Under the pieces are notes generated by a model, which was not told the DNA's origin, ran no database searches, and was given only the letters and a program-made list of their open reading frames with translations. From Candidatus Eiseniibacteriota bacterium (GTDB lineage Bacteria > Eisenbacteria > RBG-16-71-46), in contig JAHFBX010000056.1 in assembly GCA_023249815.1 (NCBI GenBank), positions 1 through 11,350 of the forward strand: DNA of 11,350 nucleotides. The letters run 5' to 3'. Below, in pieces: positions 1-6,226 of this stretch (its first letter is position 1; each line of letters opens with the position of its first letter). The translations under genes and the position numbers were made by a program.

Positions 1-425
1 GTCCGCCCGGTGCCGAACGGCTGGAACTCGGTGGTCTCTTCGATGTCGGTGGAGAGCACGCCGAGCTGGAAGCAGATCGACCCGCCGAACCGGCGCGACG
101 GCAGGATCAGCGTGAGATGCTCATAGGTGACGTCCGCCGGCCACTGCACGTGCGAGATCGCGATCTCCCGCCGCTGCAGGGACGCCAGGCCGGCCGGGTT
201 CCAGTAGATGGCGCTCGGGTCGTTCGCCACGGCCACGAACGTCTCGCCCATGCCCACGGCGCGTGCACCGACACCGATGCGCAGGAACGTGGCCGACGAC
301 GTGCCGGCCCGCTGGCCGCCGAGCGTACCCTGAGCGTGCGCCACGCCGCCCGCGCTCGAAACGGCGAGCATGGCGAGGGCGACGAGCGCGGCCCGTGCGA
401 GCGGAGACCGACTAGAGGTCGACAT
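1..425 (-). CDS. PorV/PorQ-family outer-membrane protein, N-terminal 141 residues (partial)
   Basis: Only the first 141 codons lie in the window; the frame stays open to the left edge. The start is the ATG at 425-423, preceded on the minus strand by GGAGG with a 10-base spacer. From it the product begins with a typical signal peptide (SRSPLARAALVALAMLAVSS, ending near AHAQG, about residue 31). Next comes the family hallmark, about residues 47-80: FLRIGVGARAVGMGETFVAV followed by ANDPSAIYWNPAGLASL. This signature belongs to the PorV/PorQ (UPF0164) FadL-like beta-barrels; PorV is the outer-membrane shuttle and attachment component of type IX secretion, though many family members have no proven role. 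The start lies inside the end of the upstream TonB-dependent receptor gene (14-base overlap, different frame), so the two are probably translationally coupled in one operon. The family is clear; a specific type IX role is inference. Confidence 0.88.
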   Translation of the reverse strand, partial: MSTSSRSPLARAALVALAMLAVSSAGGVAHAQGTLGGQRAGTSSATFLRIGVGARAVGMGETFVAVANDPSAIYWNPAGLASLQRREIAISHVQWPADVTYEHLTLILPSRRFGGSICFQLGVLSTDIEETTEFQPFGTGR

Positions 426-3204
426 CGAGCTGCAGCCTCCACTGGGCGCCGGGACCATAGTTGGACGGGTCGTCCACCTGGCTCACGCGCGTGAATTCGT
501 CGAGGCCGGAGACAACGGTGGGATCGTATTGTCCCTTGCCCCAAACACGGCCGAGTCCCGTCACCGGATCGATGCGGTTGTAGATGTGATTGCTGAAGAC
601 ATTCGTGCCCGAGAGACTGATGTCGAAGCGCCGCGTGCCGATGCGGAACCAGTGGTTGAGCTTCATGTCGCAGAGGTACTGCACCGGAGCGTTTTCCGAA
701 TTCGGCAGCCCGATCGGGTTCTGGTTGAGCTTGTCCATCGGCGTGTAGGCGCGACCGGACTGGCCCTGCACGTACACGTTCAGGCCCGAGCGCTTCGCCC
801 AGCCCAGCGCGCCCGGGGCCTTGTCGTCGAATCGTACGTCGAAGCTGGCGGTGAGCTTGCTCGGACGATTCCACCGCACGAACTCCTCGGACAGGCGCGT
901 CTCGTTGCTGCCTCCCACCTCCTGCAGCGCGCGCTCCTCGTTCGGATCGCTGCTCTTGCCGCGGGTTTGCTGGTAGGAGTACGACAGCTTGCCGGCCCAG
1001 TAGTTCGAGCGCCGCTTCTCGAGTTCGATCTCGAAGCCCTTCGAGCGGGCGTAGTGGCCGTTGAGATAGATGAAGTAGGACTCGAGGTTCGTGCCCGAGA
1101 GCGGATCCACGCGTGTCGCGCTCGGATAGTCGTAGACGTCACGCACGAAGAACGTCACGTTCGCGGCCGCCGTTGGCAGGAACTGGTGCTTGCCGCCCAC
1201 CTCGTAGTTCACCGAGACCTGCGGATTCAGGTTGGGATTGCCCTGCAGCGGGAACGACTCGCTCGAGATCGAGTTCAGCTTGGAGTAGACGTAGCGGTAC
1301 GACGGATTCTGAGTGAACTGCCCGTAGTTGAAGAAGAAGCTGCTGTGCTCGGTGATCGGGTGCGCCACGATGACGCGCGGTGACACGTGCATCTTGACGC
1401 GGCGTCCGAAGAACGACCGCGTGTCCTCGAAGAACGTCGTGCGAGTGGTGGGCGCGATGTTGTGCCGCGTCGTGTCGCCCATCGCCTGCTCGGCTTCCTT
1501 GCCGAGGAACCAGTAGTCCGCGCGCACCCCCACGTTCGTGACGAAGCCCTCGAACTCGAGCCGGTCGCGCCCGTAGAACGCACCCACCATCGGGTGTACC
1601 TCCCACAGGTCGTGCGATTGACCGAGGCCGTCGGTGTCGAACACCCAGGGGTTCTCGATGGTGAGGTACTGCACGGACTGCCACTGGTGGTCGAAGCCCA
1701 TCTCGAACTCGTTGTGGTGGACGCGCTGGGTGAGCGAGCCCTGCAGCCCCCAGCTGTTCGTGCGCCGGTCGGCCCACTGGTTGTCGTCGCCCGTGTCGTA
1801 GAAGTAGTCGTCGCGGCGCGGGTCGTCGAGCGGGAACGACGAGCGGTCGTCGGGCTCGATGTAATCCGCCCAGTTCTTGCCCTGCACGTCCTGGCGCTGC
1901 GCGAAGTAGTAGCGAGAGAACTGCAGCGTCGTGAACCCGGTGAGCGACAGCGTGCGCCGCCACTCGAGCGAGCCCTGGACGTTGTCCTCGAAGAACGTCT
2001 GGGCGTTGCCGATGCGATGGTCCCAGCGCCACGGGTAGGCCGGATCGCCGAGGTCGCCTTGCGCCGTGAGGAACGTGCGGCTGAAGCCCTGGTCGATGGC
2101 GATGCGCTTGGAGTAGTTGAACGACAGCTTGTTCGAGTTGTCCGGCTTCCAGTAGAGCCCGTAGCGCCCCGCCCAGCGGTTGTCCTGCGCCGGCCCCCAG
2201 CTGTCGTTGTACTTGAACGTGTGGCCGAGGAAGCGGTCCTCGTAGCTCGAGGTGAGCCGCGGGTGCAGGTAGGGCGGCAGGATGGTCTTCTCGAAGAAAC
2301 TCGCGTCGCCGCGTCCGAGATAGCTGAAGCGCGTCTCGAACAAACTGCCCGAGAGGTCGAGGATGCTGTTCACCGTTCCCGGGACCTTGACGCCGACCGC
2401 GTTGAGCGCAGGCACCCAGATCGGGTCGGGTCCGGTCAGCACGGTCTGCCACGCGCGGCCGCCGTAGCTGCCCGCCGAGGTGGTGATGCCGAGCTGCATC
2501 TTGTCCGTGCCTTCCTTCAACCGGATCTCGACGACGCCCGAGAGCGCGTTGCCGTAGCGCACGTCGAACGCGCCGGTGGCGACGTTCACCTCGGACACCG
2601 ACCGGGCGTTCAGCTGGCCGGCGGTGGACTGGCCGGTGACGAGGTCGCGGTTCGCCACACCGTTCACGACGAACATGGTCTCGTCGGCGCGGCCGCCGCG
2701 GACGTGGATCTGGTCGGCGTCGGTGCTGATGCCCGCCTGCTGCTGGAGCACGTCGGATACGGTGGTCACGGCGAGGTTGCGGATCTCGTTCGCGCCCACG
2801 CTGCGCACGGTGGCACCCTGCTTGGCCTCGACCAGACGGCGCTCGGCGGTCACCTCGACCACTTTCTCCTGCTGAACGACGATCTCCTCGAGCTTGAAGT
2901 CCGCCACGGCGGTCTTGCCCGCCGCGACCGCCACCCCGGGCCGCGAGTCGGCCTTGTAACCGAGGAACTGCACCCGCACCTCGTACGTGCCCACCGACAC
3001 GCCGGGAATCGAGAAGCGGCCCTCGGAGTCGGTCAGGCCGCCCTTCGGGACACCGACCAATGCGACGTTCGCGAACGGGAGCGCGTGGCCCGTCCGCTTG
3101 TCGGTGACCTTGCCGGTGATGGTCCCCTTGTCCTCGGCGCGGATTGGCGATGCCGCGACTGCCACGAGAACGCAGGACAGGAACAGGCGATGGATGGGTG
3201 TCAT
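412..3204 (-). CDS. TonB-dependent outer-membrane receptor with carboxypeptidase-like N-terminal domain
   Basis: 930 residues. A signal peptide (about 1-23, ending SPIRA-ED) is followed by a carboxypeptidase-regulatory-like beta-sandwich at about 27-105 (starting GTITGKVTDKRTGHALPFAN, with LTDSEGRFSIPGVSVGTYEV). A TonB-box-like stretch (VVEVTAER, about 115-122) precedes the plug domain at about 130-230 (VSDVLQQQAGIS, IHVRGGRADETMFVVNGV, YGNALSGVVEIRLKEG). The rest is a 22-strand-type barrel rich in aromatic and polar alternation. The last residues are LQLDVDL rather than the usual terminal Phe. The N-terminal domain is shared with SusC-like and other FCB receptors, but no SusD partner is visible and the substrate cannot be named. 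The ATG at 3204 has no good Shine-Dalgarno sequence. The 3' end overlaps the PorV/PorQ-family gene by 14 bases, a pairing that suggests a shared outer-membrane role. Confidence 0.92.
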   Translation of the reverse strand: MTPIHRLFLSCVLVAVAASPIRAEDKGTITGKVTDKRTGHALPFANVALVGVPKGGLTDSEGRFSIPGVSVGTYEVRVQFLGYKADSRPGVAVAAGKTAVADFKLEEIVVQQEKVVEVTAERRLVEAKQGATVRSVGANEIRNLAVTTVSDVLQQQAGISTDADQIHVRGGRADETMFVVNGVANRDLVTGQSTAGQLNARSVSEVNVATGAFDVRYGNALSGVVEIRLKEGTDKMQLGITTSAGSYGGRAWQTVLTGPDPIWVPALNAVGVKVPGTVNSILDLSGSLFETRFSYLGRGDASFFEKTILPPYLHPRLTSSYEDRFLGHTFKYNDSWGPAQDNRWAGRYGLYWKPDNSNKLSFNYSKRIAIDQGFSRTFLTAQGDLGDPAYPWRWDHRIGNAQTFFEDNVQGSLEWRRTLSLTGFTTLQFSRYYFAQRQDVQGKNWADYIEPDDRSSFPLDDPRRDDYFYDTGDDNQWADRRTNSWGLQGSLTQRVHHNEFEMGFDHQWQSVQYLTIENPWVFDTDGLGQSHDLWEVHPMVGAFYGRDRLEFEGFVTNVGVRADYWFLGKEAEQAMGDTTRHNIAPTTRTTFFEDTRSFFGRRVKMHVSPRVIVAHPITEHSSFFFNYGQFTQNPSYRYVYSKLNSISSESFPLQGNPNLNPQVSVNYEVGGKHQFLPTAAANVTFFVRDVYDYPSATRVDPLSGTNLESYFIYLNGHYARSKGFEIELEKRRSNYWAGKLSYSYQQTRGKSSDPNEERALQEVGGSNETRLSEEFVRWNRPSKLTASFDVRFDDKAPGALGWAKRSGLNVYVQGQSGRAYTPMDKLNQNPIGLPNSENAPVQYLCDMKLNHWFRIGTRRFDISLSGTNVFSNHIYNRIDPVTGLGRVWGKGQYDPTVVSGLDEFTRVSQVDDPSNYGPGAQWRLQLDVDL

Positions 3205-3226
3205 GGGTCCCAGGAGGTGGGGCAGG

Positions 3227-3256
3227 AACTTAGGTCGCCCGTCAGAAGCGCGTCAA
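3227..3256 (-). promoter_or_regulatory. candidate promoter of the TonB-receptor/PorV operon
   Basis: On the minus strand TTGACG (3256-3251) is followed after about 18 bases by TAAGTT (3232-3227), a weak -10 match. It would place the transcription start near 3220, only some 15 bases before the receptor ATG. The -35 match is good and the -10 poor, so this is tentative. Confidence 0.3.
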
Positions 3257-3260
3257 GGGT

Positions 3261-3274
3261 CCGTTTCGTAACGG
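3261..3274. promoter_or_regulatory. 14-base palindrome, possible operator
   Basis: CCGTTTCGTAACGG has perfect 5-base arms (CCGTT/AACGG) around a 4-base centre. It sits just upstream of the candidate -35 box of the TonB-receptor operon, a position suited to a regulator binding site. No known regulator motif is recognised; such a short palindrome could be chance. Confidence 0.25.
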
Positions 3275-3279
3275 TTTGC

Positions 3280-3605
3280 TTGTGCTGTGAAGATTGTTGC
3301 GGGGCCTTCGAGCACCCGTTCGCGGTGCGCGTGGAGCGAAGTTCACTCCGCGAGCTTCAGCCGGTGGCGCTGTTCGTTGGCGTACCGTCGCGTCGGCACC
3401 TCGCCCCGGTAGTAGCGCGCCCCCACGACCAGGTTCAGGTAGAGCGGGTGGTACTGGCTATGGGCGAAGCTCTCGAAGCCGTCGGCCACCACGGGCTCGG
3501 CGAGGGGCCCGCGCGGGCAGTGCGGCGGGATGAAGGGGGCAGAGGTGCTCGCCATGGCTCCCGATCACTGCACCCGCCATGCCCGCCACGATCTTCACAG
3601 CACAA
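3280..3605. repeat. 326-base segment bounded by 24-base inverted repeats
   Basis: The left arm (3280-3303) and the reverse complement of the right arm (3605-3582) agree at 22 of 24 positions. The outer 15 bases, TTGTGCTGTGAAGAT, are identical. After one mismatch, GT is shared; after a second mismatch, GCGGG is shared. The arms point inward and end abruptly: the bases outside (left ...tttgc, right tctga...) do not match, and I see no target-site duplication. The segment contains just one plausible gene (3343-3555, minus). A small non-autonomous mobile element or gene cassette would look like this. Paired regulator sites, or a long-range RNA stem around the small gene's transcript, are alternatives. 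The repeat itself is directly visible; its nature is inference. Confidence 0.6.
3343..3555 (-). CDS. small protein of unknown function (70 residues)
   Basis: I do not recognise this protein. It starts MASTSAPFIPPHCPRGPLAE and ends ANEQRHRLKLAE. The first third is proline-rich, the middle is aromatic (SQYHPLYLNLVVGARYYRG), and the C-terminus is basic and probably helical. There is no signal peptide, membrane segment or known motif, and one cysteine. Coding is supported by third codon positions that are G or C in well over 90 percent of codons, matching the neighbours, and by an in-frame stop a few codons before the ATG, which fixes the start. GGGAG lies only two bases before the ATG, too close for an ideal ribosome site. 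The gene lies wholly between the two inverted-repeat arms, 138 bases upstream of the TonB-receptor gene on the same strand. Confidence 0.55.
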   Translation of the reverse strand: MASTSAPFIPPHCPRGPLAEPVVADGFESFAHSQYHPLYLNLVVGARYYRGEVPTRRYANEQRHRLKLAE

Positions 3606-3755
3606 TCTGAGACTTCGCGCGAGCACATCACGGCAGGTCGTTCGCCCGAGCGCGATTGGCCGCGTGCGCGACTTGGCACGCGAGGGCTGTTGAACTCGCC
3701 GGAGCGAATCCGGTTGACGTGCGCTCGCGCATCGGTCACCTTGCGCGCGACATCT
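3606..3755 (+). other. gene-free stretch upstream of the riboswitch
   Basis: Apart from the candidate promoter at 3714-3741 I see no gene in these 150 bases. Open frames crossing them in both directions continue through the riboswitch and have no family resemblance. Confidence 0.5.
3714..3741 (+). promoter_or_regulatory. candidate promoter for the cobalamin-riboswitch operon
   Basis: TTGACG (3714-3719) lies about 35 bases before the predicted 5' edge of the riboswitch at 3756, so a start near 3749-3755 would fit. The -10 region (around 3736-3741, TCACCT) is a poor match. The same TTGACG hexamer occurs in front of the minus-strand TonB receptor. The call rests on position more than on sequence. 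Confidence 0.3.
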
Positions 3756-3952
3756 CTTGGGTGCCCCGCACGATGCGGGGGAAAAGGGAAGCGGGTGAGA
3801 ATCCCGCGCGGTCCCGCCACTGTGATGGGTGGGCGCCTCCGATCGCCACCGGATCCGATCCGGGAAGGCGGATGCGCTGCCGGAAGAGACGCCATGAATC
3901 GCGGCGGATCCGAAGGCGAACCCTCAGTCAGGAAACCTGCCCGGGAGCCAAG
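3756..3952 (+). promoter_or_regulatory. cobalamin (vitamin B12) riboswitch
   Basis: The conserved core of the cobalamin riboswitch aptamer is directly readable. A GC-rich hairpin (CCCCGCACGATGCGGGG, 3764-3780) is followed by AAAAGGGAA and a GGTGAGAATCCCGC segment. Then comes CGGTCCCGCCACTGTGA (3809-3825), one of the most conserved blocks of the family. The B12 box AGTCAGGAAACCTGCC is at 3926-3941. CTTGG (3756-3760) and CCAAG (3948-3952) can form the closing P1 helix. The length of about 197 bases is normal. The riboswitch binds adenosylcobalamin or a related cobalamin and normally lowers downstream expression when the vitamin is abundant. It stands directly upstream of the BtuB-like receptor gene. 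Confidence 0.95.
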
Positions 3953-4053
3953 CACCCGACGCCTCGAGTGACAGGCGCGCTGGGACAGCCGTTGGCGGCT
4001 CCGGTGCGAGGCTCTTCGCGTCGGGGCCATTCGATTCAGGCGCGAAGGACGCC
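3953..4053 (+). promoter_or_regulatory. btuB: riboswitch expression platform, probably translational
   Basis: No stem followed by a T-run is present, which argues against transcription termination. AGCC (3987-3990) and GGCT (3997-4000) can form a small stem with loop GTTGGC. TGGCGG (3993-3998) is perfectly complementary to CCGCCA of the aptamer (3814-3819), which would fit the L5-L13 kissing loop of this riboswitch class. The probable ribosome site AAGGA (4045-4049) is in the loop of a small hairpin (GGCG 4039-4042, CGCC 4050-4053) that ends at the start codon. Ligand-dependent masking of the ribosome site is therefore the likely mechanism; this is inference from pairing read by eye. Confidence 0.5.
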
Positions 4054-6135
4054 ATGATCGAGACCCTGACGGCACTCCTACTCACTTTCGCGGCCCCGGC
4101 CGCGTCGCATCTGCGCGTGCGCGACACCTTGGCTTCGCTCCCCGACTCGGGGGCGGTCGCCGATGAGTCCGACACCTCGCATCACGCCGTGTCGCGTACG
4201 CCAGACCTTCCCGCCCCAGTGGTGACGCTGCCGCCCGTGCGAGTGGACGCCCTGCTCGAGCGCGCTCGCCGCCGTGCGCCCACGGCATTCGTCACCACGC
4301 TGCTCGCGAGCCGTGGCGATCGCGCGGTGGCTTCGCTTCCCGAAGCACTCGTGGAGGCCGCAGGGCTGCGCGTGACGCAGTACGGCGGCATGGGTGCGTT
4401 CTCCACCATGTCGCTGCGCGGCGCGCCGCCGGGGCACGTCACCGTGCTACTCGATGGCGTGCCGCTCACGTCAGCGACGCACGGCGTCGTGGATCTCTCG
4501 GGGATCCCCGCCACGGCGATCGAGGCCATCGAGGTCTACCGAGGCGCCTCGCCCGCGTCGCTCGCCTCGCCCACGCCGGGCGGCGCCGTGAACCTGCTCA
4601 CGCGCACGAGTGGGGGCGTGCGCGAGCTGCGGCTCGCCACCGGTTCGTTTGGCACGTCCGAGGCGCAGGCGACCTATGCCGATCGTCACCGCGCGTGGTC
4701 GTGGCTCGCGCATGGTGGCTGGCAGGGGAGTGAGGGTGACTATCGCTACCTGGACGACAATGGCACGCCGCTCGAACCAGGAGACGACGAGATGGTGTCC
4801 CGCGTGAACGCGCGATTCGACGCCGGCACCGCGCTCGCGCGGGGCGCGTGGGCGCCGAGCGATCGGCTGCAGAGCTCGGCCCACATCGAGTTCTTCCGGC
4901 GCGGGCAGGGGGTACCCGGCCTCGGCGCGACGCATGCGCTGACGGCGCGCTACGCGAGCGAACACTGGCTGGCGTCGAGTGAGACGCACGCTCGTCCCTC
5001 GCCTCGCGCACCGTCTGTTGTGGCGCGCATGCACGCTTCGCGCGAGCGGAGCGGCCTGCGCGACACCGCCGGCGAGCTGGGTGTTGGGCGCGTGGACACG
5101 CACGAACGATTCGACGAAGCCACCGTGTCGCTGGAAGCCGCGAGCCCGTCGCAGTGGTCGTGGTTCGCGCTCGAGAGCGGCGCGTCGTTGCGCGCCGAGG
5201 GCGCCCGGCCCGCCGCGCCCACGGCGGGGCTCCCCGATCCGCCGCCGAGTCACCGCGACACGCGCTCGGCGTGGGTCGACACGCGGCTCGGCGGGGCCGA
5301 GGGCCGCTGGCTACTGACCGCGGCGCGGCGCTGGGATCGGCAGGAGGAGTCCGTCCGCGATACGCGCTCGACGGGTGTCGCGCGCGTTCGCGACACCGAT
5401 CGCACGCTCGATGCGCCGCAGCTCGGCGCGCGCGCGCGGCTCGGCTTCGGCGTGGAGCTCAAGGGCAACTGGTCACGGTCGAGCCGTGCTCCCGACTTCG
5501 ACGAGCTGTTCGGGATCGATGGCGCGGTGACGGGGAATCCGACGCTCGTCCCCGAGCATGCCGAAAGCTGGGACGCCGGCGTGGCATGGACCGCGCGCTG
5601 GGCGGACGTCCAGTGCACCGCCGACTGGTCGCATCACGCAACGCACGCACGCGACCTCATGCTCTACGAGCGAAGCTCGCCGCGCGGGGCGCGCCCCGTC
5701 AACGTCGGCCGCGCCAGGCTGTTCGGTGAGGAGGCGTCGCTCCGCGCCTCGTGGCGCGCGCTCGAGCTCTCGGCTTCGACAGCCTGGCTCTCGGCCACCG
5801 ACCGGAGCGGCATCTCGTTCTACCAGGGCCGCCGCCTTCCGCAGCGCGCCGAGCGCCAGTCGTACGCGCGCATGGCGTGGGCCGCGCGCGGTTGGACTGC
5901 GGGCGCCGAACTCGAGTACCTCGGCGACACGTATCTCGATCGCGCGAACTTCACGCGTGCGCCATCACGCACGCTGGTTGGCGCATCGCTCGGCCGGCGC
6001 TTCGGCCGCGTCGGCCTGCTCGCCGAAGGACGCAACCTCGGCGACCGGCTGGCAGAAGACGTCGCCGGCTTCCCGCTCCCGGGTCGCATGCTGCTCGCGT
6101 CGCTCTCGCTCGACCTGGGGGAGAGGCAGCCTTGA
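4054..6135 (+). CDS. btuB: BtuB-like TonB-dependent vitamin B12 receptor
   Basis: 693 residues (E. coli BtuB has 614). The N-terminus (MIETLTALLLTFAAPAASH) is a short signal peptide, followed by a low-complexity linker and a TonB-box-like stretch (PVVTLPPVRVDAL, about 54-66). The plug covers about 78-186 and carries the family features: SLPEALVEAAGLRV, MSLRGAPPGHVTVLLDGVPL, IPATAIEAIEVYRGASPASL and GGAVNLLTR. The barrel includes the TonB-receptor signature PDFDELFGIDGAVTGNPTLV followed by PEHAESWDAGV (about 482-513) and ends in LASLSLDLGERQP, with a short tail after the last strand. It would carry cobalamin across the outer membrane using TonB-ExbB-ExbD energy. The substrate comes mainly from the riboswitch immediately upstream; by sequence alone it could be another BtuB/FepA-type receptor. 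The ATG is preceded by AAGGA with a short 4-base spacer. The next gene follows after 91 bases on the same strand. Confidence 0.88.
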   Translation: MIETLTALLLTFAAPAASHLRVRDTLASLPDSGAVADESDTSHHAVSRTPDLPAPVVTLPPVRVDALLERARRRAPTAFVTTLLASRGDRAVASLPEALVEAAGLRVTQYGGMGAFSTMSLRGAPPGHVTVLLDGVPLTSATHGVVDLSGIPATAIEAIEVYRGASPASLASPTPGGAVNLLTRTSGGVRELRLATGSFGTSEAQATYADRHRAWSWLAHGGWQGSEGDYRYLDDNGTPLEPGDDEMVSRVNARFDAGTALARGAWAPSDRLQSSAHIEFFRRGQGVPGLGATHALTARYASEHWLASSETHARPSPRAPSVVARMHASRERSGLRDTAGELGVGRVDTHERFDEATVSLEAASPSQWSWFALESGASLRAEGARPAAPTAGLPDPPPSHRDTRSAWVDTRLGGAEGRWLLTAARRWDRQEESVRDTRSTGVARVRDTDRTLDAPQLGARARLGFGVELKGNWSRSSRAPDFDELFGIDGAVTGNPTLVPEHAESWDAGVAWTARWADVQCTADWSHHATHARDLMLYERSSPRGARPVNVGRARLFGEEASLRASWRALELSASTAWLSATDRSGISFYQGRRLPQRAERQSYARMAWAARGWTAGAELEYLGDTYLDRANFTRAPSRTLVGASLGRRFGRVGLLAEGRNLGDRLAEDVAGFPLPGRMLLASLSLDLGERQP

Positions 6136-6216
6136 ACACGCCAGCGCGCCGGCCCGCCGGACACGCCCTGCATCCCGTGACGCATCCATCGCTCGACATC
6201 CGCCTCGCATCCTTCC

Positions 6217-6221
6217 GGAGG
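6217..6221 (+). promoter_or_regulatory. ribosome binding site that fixes a TTG start
   Basis: GGAGG with a 5-base spacer precedes TTG at 6227. It settles the start of the propeller gene: the frame is open far upstream into the btuB gene, but only this start gives a signal peptide at the N-terminus. Confidence 0.8.
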
Positions 6222-6226
6222 ACACC

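Noticed and set aside
412..3204. SusC-type polysaccharide-utilisation receptor
   Set aside because: The carboxypeptidase-like N-terminal domain is compatible, but there is no SusD-like neighbour or glycoside hydrolase in view, so a glycan substrate is not supported.
1387..3693. Long 768-codon open frame on the plus strand
   Set aside because: It runs antisense to the well-supported TonB-dependent receptor, has highly repetitive Val/Arg/Glu/Ala composition and no family features; it is a mirror frame of GC-rich coding DNA.
3458..4075. 205-codon minus-strand and several plus-strand frames across 3579-4057
   Set aside because: They cross the cobalamin riboswitch, whose conserved RNA blocks explain the sequence; the products are Arg/Pro/Ser-rich with no family resemblance.
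5558..6226. Upstream extension of the propeller gene into the btuB gene
   Set aside because: The frame is open only by GC bias; it would overlap almost 200 codons of btuB and bury the signal peptide. The GGAGG-TTG start at 6227 is far better.
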